A stretch of DNA of 64,000 bases from Alteromonas gracilis (GCF_002993325.1 NZ_PVNO01000010.1:57632-121631); one strand, 5' to 3'; shown: positions 35,804-45,533, counted from the stretch's first letter. Program-made: numbers and translations. Notes: generated from the letters alone by a model not told the origin.

Positions 35804-37200
35804 GCGTTTATGTGTTGCATGAAAAAGAGCTAGAGCATCCCATAGTATTCGACGCAAAGACACACAAACCCGACCCGTTGATATTGCGATATTCCGTCTG
35901 CAAGCATCAATACCCACAATTAATCAATCCCAAACTAACACGTCGCTGCAGCAAGAAGACCGTGGTTGATGCGATACAGCGTATTTGTTACCTCATTAAC
36001 CGACTGTCAGAACAAACCCAACCGGATGGCAAGCAAGGTATTCATTATCTGGCTGCCACGTATAGAGGCAACATGGAGCCGTTGATTCGCGCGATGTACT
36101 ATGAGGGCGGCTGGCGAGGCGAAAGCATCGAGCAGTACGTAAAAGCCTGGCGGCAGTTCTATTGTTTTCTCACCTTGCAGGGCGTTGAACATGAAATGTT
36201 GATGCCTCAAACCAATGAGGTCACTATCAGACAAGACCAGGACGATAATTTTTTATCCCACACCAGTTATCGGCAAGAACAGGTTGGCGAGGAGGAAACT
36301 GCGGTAAATCATAACTGGAAAGAACGCCAAGACGACTACAAAGACAGTATATTGAGCATGGAGCAATTCTGGTTGCTATATGCAGAGATGCTTCAGATTG
36401 ACGCAGTGTATGCTGCGATGGCCTATGTGCAGTTGGTCACCGGCCTGCGTGTCACCGCACTGATTGATTGCTTTCCTCTGGGTCCAGACAAACGTAACCC
36501 TAACTGGTGCAGTTATCGGGAAATGAAGCGAGATAAAATGACCAGCCAAAAGCTACGATATCTGGCGAAAGGGGGCAAAACAAAAAGCCTTCTGGTGCCA
36601 TTCTCTATGATGGCTGTCTTCTACAATATTTATGAAAAGCCTGCTTATGGGGTGACGTATTACCAGCGTTTGAGGAAGTATCAAGACGTGTATTGTAATA
36701 GCAAACACGCCATAAACTCAGGTCGCAAACCGGAGGAAACTCCAACTTGGATACTTAAAAACGGCACGCCCGTTTCAGTCAGAGCATACCAAAAAACCAT
36801 GCAGGAGTGCGCTGAGAAGCTCGACATGGAGGCTCATCCACATATGCTACGACATACTGGTGTTACACAGATGCTATACCGATACATTAAAAATAACGGT
36901 TTAATGACTGGTCTTAACCACACAAACAAAATGTTGGTATCTGATGCGCACATTATCCTTCAACAACATTTAGGTCATGCTCGCATAGAGACGACAAGAC
37001 GATATATCCGAACTATTGAAAGATTTATTCAGGAATCGCAATTGGACATTTTGCTAAATACAGCTTTATCAACCTCAAGAAAGCACCAAGAAATGCTGGA
37101 TAGTAATCCACAACTAGCTAAAGGGATATCTATTTTGGAAAAAGCTATTATGGGAGCTGATGCCTACCTAGCATATGACAAACTAGAAAAGACACAGTAG
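35800..37200 (+). CDS. Canonical tyrosine recombinase
   Basis: A 466-residue integrase with every catalytic residue visible: Arg 217 in YVQLVTGLRVTALID, the beta-hairpin Lys in AKGGKTKSLLVP, HMLR (348-351) in AHPHMLRHTGVTQ, His 393 in HLGHARIETT and the nucleophile Tyr 402 in RRYIRTI. The N-terminal 170 residues are a SAM-like core-binding domain (KAWRQFYCFLTLQGVE). It is the most conventional recombinase of the three and the best candidate for the strand-exchange enzyme. It closes the recombination module; cargo genes of opposite orientation begin 76 nt beyond. Confidence 0.9.
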   Translation: MSVYVLHEKELEHPIVFDAKTHKPDPLILRYSVCKHQYPQLINPKLTRRCSKKTVVDAIQRICYLINRLSEQTQPDGKQGIHYLAATYRGNMEPLIRAMYYEGGWRGESIEQYVKAWRQFYCFLTLQGVEHEMLMPQTNEVTIRQDQDDNFLSHTSYRQEQVGEEETAVNHNWKERQDDYKDSILSMEQFWLLYAEMLQIDAVYAAMAYVQLVTGLRVTALIDCFPLGPDKRNPNWCSYREMKRDKMTSQKLRYLAKGGKTKSLLVPFSMMAVFYNIYEKPAYGVTYYQRLRKYQDVYCNSKHAINSGRKPEETPTWILKNGTPVSVRAYQKTMQECAEKLDMEAHPHMLRHTGVTQMLYRYIKNNGLMTGLNHTNKMLVSDAHIILQQHLGHARIETTRRYIRTIERFIQESQLDILLNTALSTSRKHQEMLDSNPQLAKGISILEKAIMGADAYLAYDKLEKTQ

Positions 37201-37276
37201 TGCAGTAGACAAGAAATGGACGTTCAATGCTCAACAACGGTGAATTCTAGCGCCATACCATCTTAATTTGATGGAT

Positions 37277-38017
37277 TTATTGCACCTGTTTTTGAGTAAG
37301 CGTAACTATTCCAGATACCCTTGCTGGCTCGGGGCGCATAGAAAAGCCTTTGAAGTAATTCTTTGGTTTCAGCTGACCTGAAACAACTGCAACCCCATTC
37401 TCCAGCGATACCTGAATATCATAAGCCTGTGATGTTCTCATGCTTTCTAACTTTGCGTCTACTATTTCAAAGCCATTCTTCGGAGGGAAATACAGCCTAA
37501 TAGTTTTAGGAAATTTTGAATTCTCAGAAAACGATTCTTTAACTTCCAGCTCTAGCACCTCCGGCTCGGGTGGTTGTGGTTCAGAGATTACTACCTGTGT
37601 CGAAAAGCTTGATTCGGCCTTTCTGAAAAGGTTCTTATTTGTTATTTGTACTTTAACACTGTATTCACCTGGCTCATAAATTTCCCGCTCAATATTTAGC
37701 TCGGTGGCATCTTCTATTACCTCATTATTGATGGACCACTGTAAAGAATGATAATCAGATGCCTCGGCAGTGCATGAGACAGTACTTGGAACAGTTTCAC
37801 TAGTAGCCTGGCACTTTACGAAAACATATGCCTCGGGTTTTTTTACTGATTGAATTAATGTTGGAGTAATTACTAAAACTACTCCCGATAAAGCTATCCA
37901 AAATGTGACTTTAGACGACTTAATATCAGATTTAGACAACAGCAACAGTGTAACCAATCCTAGTGCACCAGCGACAACTAGACCAATGAGAACAAGGGGC
38001 CATATTCCGTCAATCAT
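37277..38017 (-). CDS. Membrane protein with Ig/PKD-like extracytoplasmic domain
   Basis: 246 residues. Two N-terminal hydrophobic helices (PLVLIGLVVAGALGLVTLLLL, about 5-27; FWIALSGVVLVITPTLI, about 36-53) precede a beta-rich domain (CTAEASDYHSLQWSINNEVIEDATELNIEREIYEPGEYSVKVQI) of Ig/PKD appearance, containing two Cys. A Pro/Glu linker and a second beta-rich domain follow. Its ATG overlaps the stop of the upstream 109-residue membrane protein by 1 nt. No family is recognised. The two-gene arrangement within defence cargo suggests a membrane-linked defence or effector pair; this is inference. Confidence 0.7.
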   Translation of the reverse strand: MIDGIWPLVLIGLVVAGALGLVTLLLLSKSDIKSSKVTFWIALSGVVLVITPTLIQSVKKPEAYVFVKCQATSETVPSTVSCTAEASDYHSLQWSINNEVIEDATELNIEREIYEPGEYSVKVQITNKNLFRKAESSFSTQVVISEPQPPEPEVLELEVKESFSENSKFPKTIRLYFPPKNGFEIVDAKLESMRTSQAYDIQVSLENGVAVVSGQLKPKNYFKGFSMRPEPARVSGIVTLTQKQVQ

Positions 38018-38346
38018 TAACTCGACTCCTTATTACTCATTAGAATGTTCACGGCACTTACCCAACCCAAACCCGCAGTTACAGCTTGTACAGGATTAGT
38101 TGGTGAAAAGAGAAGTGCACCGACTGCTGCGCCCAGGCAAACTGTCAACACACAGTCCAACCTATGATAAAAAGCTTTCTCCCTCTCTGGAAAAAGGCGC
38201 TTAAGAACTTCGATGGCTCCGTCAAACCCTTTAGAAAAGGAAAACAAATACATAACCAAGGAACCTAGAAGTGTAGTCCCATAGATCAGTAACCACGAGA
38301 CCCAAAACGGCTGGTCTACCATAATTATGAAATGCTCACTTTCCAT
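38017..38346 (-). CDS. Small multi-helix membrane protein
   Basis: 109 residues with three likely transmembrane helices: FWVSWLLIYGTTLLGSLVMYLF (about 14-35), CVLTVCLGAAVGALLF and VTAGLGWVSAVNILM. A charged cytoplasmic loop (KRLFPEREKAFYHRLD) lies between the first two. It is the first gene of a leftward pair with the Ig-like membrane protein, overlapping it by 1 nt. Glycine-rich helix pairs could form a channel or ring, as in other small defence membrane proteins, but no known family is recognised. Confidence 0.65.
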   Translation of the reverse strand: MESEHFIIMVDQPFWVSWLLIYGTTLLGSLVMYLFSFSKGFDGAIEVLKRLFPEREKAFYHRLDCVLTVCLGAAVGALLFSPTNPVQAVTAGLGWVSAVNILMSNKESS

Positions 38347-38877
38347 CTGACATCCCTCTCCGATTTAAGAGTGCACGCACGATTTTAACGATGCGCCTCT
38401 AGGAGCCACATATTAACTTTTATCAGTCTGGGCTATTTGTTGCCGTTCCCACATAAGTATCACATTAAATACTTTGCGAATATTTCGATACTAGAATTAC
38501 AGAAAGTATATAACTTAATAATTAATTGTATAGTACAGCTTAACGCTGCCCACAAATGTACTACTACGTACATTGCCGTCCTACAGCGATTGGTGACAGG
38601 CACAAATACGGACACAAGAGACTGACAGACTTAATTACACTCTGTCACCATAAATGTCAGATTAAGCGCTGATCAATCCAATTGAATAACGCAAATGCTT
38701 GCCTGAAGCCGAGACACTTTCTCGGTCTAGCGTTTAATGTCACCTTAAGAAAACAGCTCAAATTGTTACCAATTAAATTAAGATCATACCAATAATATTT
38801 CTTTAACTACTAAGCGCCATTCTTTGTATGATGTTATTAGAGCAGATGATTTATCCATCATTTGTTGAACCAATGAG
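38347..38877. other. Intergenic region within the element, no gene seen
   Basis: About 530 AT-rich bases between the leftward membrane pair and the end of the restriction operon. It should hold the promoter for the membrane pair. Only short unsupported frames are present, and I see no repeat or RNA signature. Confidence 0.5.
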
Positions 38878-39534
38878 TCATATTTCAGCCCATCTTCCCC
38901 AAGCACCTGCTCGATCACAATTTAATTGCGGAGCTAAGCACATTCTAAAGTTTGTTTCAGCTTGTCCGTATGGGTACTCATCAAACTCTTTGTTAATAAA
39001 AGAAAGTAGATCATTAAGTGAAGTAGAGAGTATAGACATTTGTTGTTTTAGTTTTCCATCGAAAAACTGATTTGTTGTCTCTGTTGTATAAAACAAAAAA
39101 TTTCTCAGCTTTTGAAAGTCATCCCATATAATAGCGTCACTTGTGTGCATATAATCAAACAGGTTATTTATATATGTCTCATCCATCATAGCATTTAGAG
39201 ATTTGAAGATTTTTACATCATGCTCATCTCTTTTTAAGTTATAGATTTTCTCTTTTTTTGATAAGACAAACTCGTGAAGGCCTGTGTTTATAAGGTGATA
39301 AGTTAAGCCAACTAGAACTAGGCAAAAACCCCAAGCAGTATCAGATTCTTCAGTTATAGAAAATTGAAAACCTGTTTCAAATATTAAGTTTATCAGTGTT
39401 AACCACAAAGGCTTAGACATCAGACCTAAGCCGCTGATTACTATTAGCCAAGTTAGTTTGTTGTAAAATTTAGGACGTAACAACTCAATGAGTTTTAAGA
39501 GCCTGTCCCACCACAAATCAAGTGATTTACTCAT
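38878..39534 (-). CDS. Hypothetical membrane-anchored protein at the end of the type I RM operon
   Basis: 218 residues. Two N-terminal hydrophobic helices (LTWLIVISGLGLMSKPLWLTLINLIF and WGFCLVLVGLTYHLINTGLHEFVL) precede a soluble helical domain of about 120 residues that ends CLAPQLNCDRAGAWGRWAEI. The start overlaps the stop of the YgjP-type metallopeptidase by 8 nt, so it is the last gene of the nine-gene leftward operon. No family is recognised. Confidence 0.65.
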   Translation of the reverse strand: MSKSLDLWWDRLLKLIELLRPKFYNKLTWLIVISGLGLMSKPLWLTLINLIFETGFQFSITEESDTAWGFCLVLVGLTYHLINTGLHEFVLSKKEKIYNLKRDEHDVKIFKSLNAMMDETYINNLFDYMHTSDAIIWDDFQKLRNFLFYTTETTNQFFDGKLKQQMSILSTSLNDLLSFINKEFDEYPYGQAETNFRMCLAPQLNCDRAGAWGRWAEI

Positions 39535-40339
39535 TCAAATACATCTCCGCCATGTCATCTAGTCTGGCCTTTACTTCTTTCCAATTGGGCATTACTTGGG
39601 TTAATAAACGCCAGAAGCGCTCGCTGTGGTTGTGCTCAGCAATATGGCAAAGCTCATGTAGTATCACGTAATCAATGCATTCTTTCGGTGCTTTAACGAG
39701 GTGAGGGTTGAGCATCAAGTTGCCTTTTGTTGAGCAACTACCCCATTGCTTTTTCATTGCCATCACACGAAAAGAAGGAATGCCTGTTACCCAAGTAGCT
39801 TTCGGAAGGAGTTCGGCTAGTCGCTCATGAAAAATGGCTTTTGCTTTATGTTGATACCACTTGTCGATTAGTGGTTTAATTTTCACCAACCGATCATCAT
39901 TATTTTTGCTAATGTCATACTTGATAGTGACGTTCAATTTGCCACGGCTTAGCTTTACGTTAGGATCTTGCTCTGCATCATTGATGAGCTTTAATACATA
40001 GCGCTTACCTAAGTAAAACTGTGTTTCACCACTCACGTAACGCTTAGGTAAAACCGAATCTTTTTGCTTAGCAAATTCATCAATGCTTTGCCAAATCCAT
40101 CTGGCACGCTTATGCATGGCTTCTTGAATAGCATCATCACTTGCATCATGTGGCACTGTAGCCACAACACGCTGATCAGGGTGAACCTTAATAATTACCT
40201 TGCGTGCTGTTTTTTTTGCGTTATCAGCAGGTTTGCTTTTACGAATAACATCATAGTGAATGGTGTCGTTACCATAAGTAAAAACACCACGCTCATTTGT
40301 TGTTGTTCGGAGCTCGGCAGCAACCGTTTGTTTACTCAC
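39527..40339 (-). CDS. YgjP-type M48-like zinc metallopeptidase
   Basis: A 270-residue DUF45/YgjP metallopeptidase. The metal site is YVILHELCHIAEHNHSERFWRLL (HExxH plus a downstream His), preceded by the family signature KKQWGSCSTKGNLMLNPHLV. Genes of this family often sit directly behind hsdR in type I restriction operons, as here (5 nt gap), but their role is not established. No signal peptide is seen, so it is cytoplasmic. Confidence 0.9.
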   Translation of the reverse strand: MSKQTVAAELRTTTNERGVFTYGNDTIHYDVIRKSKPADNAKKTARKVIIKVHPDQRVVATVPHDASDDAIQEAMHKRARWIWQSIDEFAKQKDSVLPKRYVSGETQFYLGKRYVLKLINDAEQDPNVKLSRGKLNVTIKYDISKNNDDRLVKIKPLIDKWYQHKAKAIFHERLAELLPKATWVTGIPSFRVMAMKKQWGSCSTKGNLMLNPHLVKAPKECIDYVILHELCHIAEHNHSERFWRLLTQVMPNWKEVKARLDDMAEMYLNE

Positions 40340-40344
40340 TCTCG

Positions 40345-43300
40345 TTAGCCCCTTGCTAAACCTAAGCGAGTGATCTTAAGCACTTCTTCAATCAGCTTTT
40401 GAGCGTTTTCAAGGCCAAGATCAGCAAATAACAGCGGTAACAGCTTCATGTGAATAGCGTTTTCAATCTCCGCAGGATTGATTGAATACTCAGCAACAGC
40501 AGTATTCACTACATCATCAATGCTAAACGCCAACGCTACGAGTTTTTCGTTATCTAAGGCTTTGTCATTCAAGAACTCAGCATCAAATAGATGCTTAAAC
40601 AAACCAAAGTAGGCTTGTGCATGTTTATTTAACTTGCCAGAGGCATCTATAAAGTCATAGGGAACATCTGCCACTTTGCGGTCTTTAACTTCCTGCTCAA
40701 AATCTGCAAAAAGGATGTATTGCTTAACGGGCGCATCGAACATCGCTTTGGCATCTTCAATCGCCTTTTTAAGCATTTTAGAAAAATACTCTTGAGCATA
40801 AGGATCATCAGCTAAGTCTTGCTCAATCATCTTAGTTATTCGACCTGTGATTTTATCGGTCTGGTTACGAGCTTCGTCATCGCTCATATCCTGTGGTTTA
40901 ACGTCTTTTCCTAAATTTCCGACCAAATACGCACCGTCAGGCTCTTTAACTTCAATACCAGCAATGTGCTTGTCTAGAAGACTGCGAATATCTTCAGCAT
41001 ATTCGTCATAATTAATGGTTTCGTCAGCATCTTCACGCACTTGTTTGCGCAAATCGACAAAGGCTTTTAGATCACGTTTGTACAAGTCACGTTTGTTGTC
41101 GAATGATTTATCTTCAAAGTAGGTTGCTGATTGCAATGCTACTTTCATACAGTTTGAAAATGCAGTTAGAGCTGAGTAAAAGTCATCACGCTTTTTAAGG
41201 TTGGTATCGACAAGCTTGCCATCGACATCTTGCACTTTAGGCGCTAACGCTTGGCGAAGTGCTGGGCCATCTTGCTTGTTTTTAACCCCATCAAATATCG
41301 CCCATAAATCGCTGTGCAGCCCCGGAAGCTTTTTGTATTCCGTATCCATTCGGTTATACAATCCTTTTAGGTCATCAATATCAAAGCCGCCTTGGGTACG
41401 CTCAGCAAGGTCTTGGTACTTCTCAATAGTGGTATCAAGCTCTTTTAAAATGCCTCGGTAATCAATTAAGTATCCAAACTGTTTTTTACTATGCAATCGG
41501 TTTACACGGGCAATCGCTTGAATAAGGTTGTGCTCTTTAAGGGGCTTATCGATGTAAAGCACTGTGTTCTTTGGTTCGTCAAAGCCCGTTAGCAGCTTAT
41601 CAACTACGATCATGATGTCTGGGCCATCATCTCTACCAAAGTCTTCAATAATTGCTTTGGTGTAGGCTTTTTCGTCCATTTTATTAACGTTAGCCTTCCA
41701 CCAATTTTGCACTATGTCCTTACTTTCTTGATCAACCGCTTCGTGCCCCTCACGAGTATCTGGAGCCGACATTGCCACAACCGATGTCACCGTGCCTATT
41801 TTATCCAATGCCTTTTTATAACGAATTGCAGAGGCTTTAGAATCACAAGCTAGCTGACCTTTTAAACTTTGCTGTTTAAAGTTCTGGAAGTGGTCGGCAA
41901 TGTCGTATGCGATTAATTCAATACGACCTTCGGTTTGGTATATCTGACCTTTTTGAGAAAACTTCTTCTTTAGGTCTGTCTTTTGCTTATCACTTAGTTT
42001 GCTAGTGCTGCGCTCAAACCAAGCGTCAATGGCTTTTTCATTAACGTTCAGCTCTGGAATACGCTCTTCATACAAAAGAGGGGTCACGGTTTTATCCTCA
42101 ACCGCTTGCCGCATGGTGTAGCTGTGGATGATCTTACCGAATTTATTTTCGGTTTTATCGTCCTTTAACAGTGGCGTACCCGTAAAAGCAATATAGGCAG
42201 CTTTAGGCAGCGTCTGCTGCATACGGATATTATTTTCACCGTTTTGACTTCGGTGGCCTTCATCCACAAGTACAATAATGTTTGGGCTATCGTTGTAGCA
42301 TTCTTTGTATTTAATCGCTGAGCCAAACTTATTAATGATCGAGAAGATAACTCGCTCATTTCCTTTACCAATTTGTTCCGCTAAACGCTTGCCAGTCGTT
42401 GCCATTGCATCTTTTTTATCTCGGTCAGTTAATACACCACCAGATGCGAAGGTTCTGCTGAGTTGATCTTCCAAGTCCACACGGTCTGTAACAATGATCA
42501 CACGGCATTGTGCAAGCTCTTCAAGCCATATAAGCGCTTTTGATAAAAACACCATAGTAAATGACTTGCCGCTACCTGTGGTGTGCCAAATAACACCACC
42601 TTCACGAGCGCCAGTGTCATCGAAGGTGTTGATGCGCTCAATAAGTGCCTTGATGCCAAATACCTGTTGATATCGAGCGACAATCTTGCCTGCTTTTTTA
42701 TCGAACAAGGTAAACAAACGAGTCATATCCAATAGTCGCTCAGGGCGAAGCAAGCTGATAATAAGCCTATCTTGATCGGTAACGGTTAAGTCACCTGCTG
42801 CAACCAAAGATAGGTAGTCTTCTTTCGCTTTAGCAGGACGATGATTAAATAGTCCATCTATTTGTCCATCGCTCAGTTTATGATTTTTTAACCTGACAAA
42901 TTCCGCTTCAGGTATTTGCTCCTCTTTCCACTTCGCCCAGAACTTTTCAGGGGTGCCACATGTGGCATATAAACCTTCATGCCCATTTACTGCTAATAGC
43001 AATTGGCTATAGGCATACAAGTGAGGAATTTCAGCCTGACTTTGGTTTCGAATGTGCTGAGAAATCGCCTCAGCGTTGGTCGATTTACCTTCTTTATTGG
43101 AATCAGGACGTTTCGCCTCAATCACTACTAATGGCAAACCATTCACAAAGCACACAGTATCGGGAATTCGATTACCAGTGCCTTCGGCATTTTGAACCAC
43201 TAACTCTTCAGTAAAATGGAATTGGTTATTATCGATGTTGTGCCAATCAATGAGTTTAATGGTGGGGTAGGCTTTTTTTCCGTCTATAAATTCGGTAACG

Positions 43301-43635
43301 CTCACGCCATACATAAGCGCATTGTAGATTTTCTCATTAGCCGCTTTTAACCCTAAGTTCATAGCAGGATTCAGCTCATGCATCACCTTATCAATTGCAG
43401 CCTCTGACAATGTATGTTGCTTACCTGCAAACGAGAATGTTTGTTTCGCTAAAAAGGCACGCATAACAGGTAACAAAATAACCTGATAAGTGCTTTTCTT
43501 TTCACTTGCAAGGGTGTTACCACGTAGCGCTTCGCATTCACTGGGTGGAATGAAGGTGTAACCTAGGTTGGTTAATAGAGACAAAGCAGGGATTTTTGCG
43601 CTGAATTCTTCTTTAAAGTTAGCTATATGATTCAT
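40345..43635 (-). CDS. hsdR: Type I restriction endonuclease subunit R (HsdR)
   Basis: The 1096-residue motor and nuclease subunit. It has an N-terminal PD-(D/E)XK nuclease (Asp159 in RIPDTVCFVNGLPLVVIEAKRP; Glu173-x-Lys175), then an SF2 helicase core: motif I WHTTGSGKSFTMVFL, motif II VLVDEGHRSQ, motif III AFTGTPLL and motif VI QAIARVNRLH. A long C-terminal helical part contacts HsdM. It cuts unmodified DNA distant from the recognition site. Its ATG overlaps the stop of the OLD-type gene by 4 nt, so the three embedded genes are translated in the same string as hsdR. Confidence 0.96.
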   Translation of the reverse strand: MNHIANFKEEFSAKIPALSLLTNLGYTFIPPSECEALRGNTLASEKKSTYQVILLPVMRAFLAKQTFSFAGKQHTLSEAAIDKVMHELNPAMNLGLKAANEKIYNALMYGVSVTEFIDGKKAYPTIKLIDWHNIDNNQFHFTEELVVQNAEGTGNRIPDTVCFVNGLPLVVIEAKRPDSNKEGKSTNAEAISQHIRNQSQAEIPHLYAYSQLLLAVNGHEGLYATCGTPEKFWAKWKEEQIPEAEFVRLKNHKLSDGQIDGLFNHRPAKAKEDYLSLVAAGDLTVTDQDRLIISLLRPERLLDMTRLFTLFDKKAGKIVARYQQVFGIKALIERINTFDDTGAREGGVIWHTTGSGKSFTMVFLSKALIWLEELAQCRVIIVTDRVDLEDQLSRTFASGGVLTDRDKKDAMATTGKRLAEQIGKGNERVIFSIINKFGSAIKYKECYNDSPNIIVLVDEGHRSQNGENNIRMQQTLPKAAYIAFTGTPLLKDDKTENKFGKIIHSYTMRQAVEDKTVTPLLYEERIPELNVNEKAIDAWFERSTSKLSDKQKTDLKKKFSQKGQIYQTEGRIELIAYDIADHFQNFKQQSLKGQLACDSKASAIRYKKALDKIGTVTSVVAMSAPDTREGHEAVDQESKDIVQNWWKANVNKMDEKAYTKAIIEDFGRDDGPDIMIVVDKLLTGFDEPKNTVLYIDKPLKEHNLIQAIARVNRLHSKKQFGYLIDYRGILKELDTTIEKYQDLAERTQGGFDIDDLKGLYNRMDTEYKKLPGLHSDLWAIFDGVKNKQDGPALRQALAPKVQDVDGKLVDTNLKKRDDFYSALTAFSNCMKVALQSATYFEDKSFDNKRDLYKRDLKAFVDLRKQVREDADETINYDEYAEDIRSLLDKHIAGIEVKEPDGAYLVGNLGKDVKPQDMSDDEARNQTDKITGRITKMIEQDLADDPYAQEYFSKMLKKAIEDAKAMFDAPVKQYILFADFEQEVKDRKVADVPYDFIDASGKLNKHAQAYFGLFKHLFDAEFLNDKALDNEKLVALAFSIDDVVNTAVAEYSINPAEIENAIHMKLLPLLFADLGLENAQKLIEEVLKITRLGLARG

Positions 43636-45533
43636 GCAGCGTCCTCTTCAGCAGCATTCTCCTCAGCTTCTGCCAACACACCTAATTGAGTAAATAAATC
43701 AGTCAGAGACGGGTAAAGGTTTTCAATATCATCTAAAAAATCTACATATGCCAAAAACAATTTTGACGATATATCTTCGTCGTCATTCGAGCTTCTTAGA
43801 AATAGTGAACGACCAAGATTTTCTTCTAGCTTTAAAACAAATTCTTTAATTAAAGGCTTAGACATAACAAGAGCTGTTTGGAAGATTCCGTCTCGCCTCC
43901 AAGACCTCATAACGTCTGCGTATTCTAAATCTTCAAATTCAGGTCTATTTCTTTTTTGGCTGTTGAATCTACCTTGTACAGTTTGATTAAGTTCTGAATT
44001 AACGTCGCAAATATTTGTTTCTATATCATCTCTGACTATTGAAACGATCAATTGATTTACATCTGCATGCGGCAAATAGTCAACTAGTGAGCAAATGAAC
44101 CTTTGTAAAATTGGCATGTCGGAAAATAATACTGACTCAATACAGTAGCCATTGTGACTAAATGGAATGCAGTTTTTTCCTTGAATAAGAGATTTAAGGT
44201 TTGTATCAATTACATCTGTAGAAAAATCCCTGTCAAAAATTGCATTCCATGTCTTGCCTCTAAGCATAGAACTCAGAGTTCTTTTGTTGTACTCGATTTT
44301 TTGAACAATATTATCTTTCCCTCGTAGAGGAAAAAATGTTACATCCTTTAAGCATCCTGATACCTGTGTAATCTCTTTTAGCTTAGAATTTATGTTTTTA
44401 AGATACTCAGCGTCATCGGGGCCTTCAACAAACGCAATATGTTTCGCCTGATTAAGCTGTTCTAATGATAAGATAACTCCACCTAGTGCTCTTTTTATCG
44501 TGTCAAAGCTTGCAGTTGCAATTGGTGGTAACAGTTTCTCAGATTTAGCTTCATCACTAAGGAAGAACACTTCGCCTTCACCTGCATTTGTGACGAATTG
44601 GTCATTGTGGCTAATTATAAAGAATTGATTGTCATCTATTCCTCTCAAATGTTTGATCAAATTGCCTTGTAGTTTTGTATGAATATGTGAGTCTGGCTCA
44701 TCAACCAAGAGTAGCTTTAAGGGAGCTTCTAAGAACTCAACTGTTGAGAGAATTTCCGCGATTTGTAAAAAGCCACTTCCCTGTAGGTGCAAATCTTGTT
44801 TTTTCCCGTCTCCAATAGAAACTTTAATTGAGACATATTCATCAGTTCTAGCTCTAGTTCTTGGAGGTAAATCAAACTTAACCTGCTTTTCTAAAATATC
44901 TGAAATAGCTTCTTGTAGTTGCTGCAAAGAGTCTCGCTTCGCGATAATCTTATTTCGAAGTACCTCATGAGATAAGCCTTTCTGTATTTTTTTAGTAACT
45001 TGAGCCTCGTTAAGGTATGGCTCATATTGTAAAACACCAGCAACAGGTCTTGTCTGGTATATAAATACAGCTTCATCTAGGGTTTTGTTGTTCTCGACAA
45101 GCTTTTCTGCAAACCTAATAAAGTCTTCAAAAAAAATCGGGTTAACACGAAAGAAAGCATTAGATATCGATGATGGTGTTGATACCTTGAAACCTAGCTT
45201 GTATTCTTCGTCGTCAATTTTGAGCGTAAGAGACACTTCTGCACCTCTAGCTCTGCCATGATGAAATAGGTCATTGTCGTCTGTAATACGAAGAAAATCT
45301 AATTCTTGGTAATTGATATACCTATGATTTCCACCCGTTTGATAGAACTTCTTTTTTGAAGCTTGGATATAAGCTGAATAGCATTTTTCCCATAACTGAA
45401 TTGCCTCAAATATGGTTGACTTACCGGCGCTATTCTCACCAATGATGATATTGAAAGACTCATTTGGAGAGATACTTATCTCATCGAATGCTTTAAAGTT
45501 TTTTAAGTGTAATTTTGTTAAACGAATTCTCAT
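43632..45533 (-). CDS. OLD-family ATPase/TOPRIM nuclease embedded in the RM operon
   Basis: A 633-residue SMC-like ATPase fused to TOPRIM, the arrangement of OLD nucleases such as GajA. It starts MRIRLTKLHLKNFKAFDEI. Walker A is GENSAGKST (32-40), a signature-like GSGFLQIAEIL lies at 252-262, and Walker B LLLVDEPDSHIH at 275-285 is followed by the switch ISHNDQF. The TOPRIM part has IAFVEGPDDAEYL (Glu370) and the metal motif IFDRDFS (Asp434, Asp436). It overlaps hsdR by 4 nt on one side and the PD-(D/E)XK-like gene by 4 nt on the other. No UvrD-type helicase is adjacent, so it is not a standard Gabija pair. I infer a nuclease effector of a three-gene module. Confidence 0.85.
   Translation of the reverse strand: MRIRLTKLHLKNFKAFDEISISPNESFNIIIGENSAGKSTIFEAIQLWEKCYSAYIQASKKKFYQTGGNHRYINYQELDFLRITDDNDLFHHGRARGAEVSLTLKIDDEEYKLGFKVSTPSSISNAFFRVNPIFFEDFIRFAEKLVENNKTLDEAVFIYQTRPVAGVLQYEPYLNEAQVTKKIQKGLSHEVLRNKIIAKRDSLQQLQEAISDILEKQVKFDLPPRTRARTDEYVSIKVSIGDGKKQDLHLQGSGFLQIAEILSTVEFLEAPLKLLLVDEPDSHIHTKLQGNLIKHLRGIDDNQFFIISHNDQFVTNAGEGEVFFLSDEAKSEKLLPPIATASFDTIKRALGGVILSLEQLNQAKHIAFVEGPDDAEYLKNINSKLKEITQVSGCLKDVTFFPLRGKDNIVQKIEYNKRTLSSMLRGKTWNAIFDRDFSTDVIDTNLKSLIQGKNCIPFSHNGYCIESVLFSDMPILQRFICSLVDYLPHADVNQLIVSIVRDDIETNICDVNSELNQTVQGRFNSQKRNRPEFEDLEYADVMRSWRRDGIFQTALVMSKPLIKEFVLKLEENLGRSLFLRSSNDDEDISSKLFLAYVDFLDDIENLYPSLTDLFTQLGVLAEAEENAAEEDAA

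Noticed and set aside
30160..37200. Direct naming of the module as GmtX/GmtY/GmtZ or Tn554 TnpA/B/C
   Set aside because: The general plan is similar, but I could not compare profiles; sizes and the P-loop protein do not allow a safe assignment.
38347..38877. Hidden gene or small RNA in the 530-bp gap
   Set aside because: Only short frames without start signals; no stable hairpin series or repeats seen.
43632..45533. Gabija system (GajA) call for the OLD-type gene
   Set aside because: The domain layout fits GajA, but no UvrD-like GajB lies next to it; the neighbours are two unknown proteins and hsdR.
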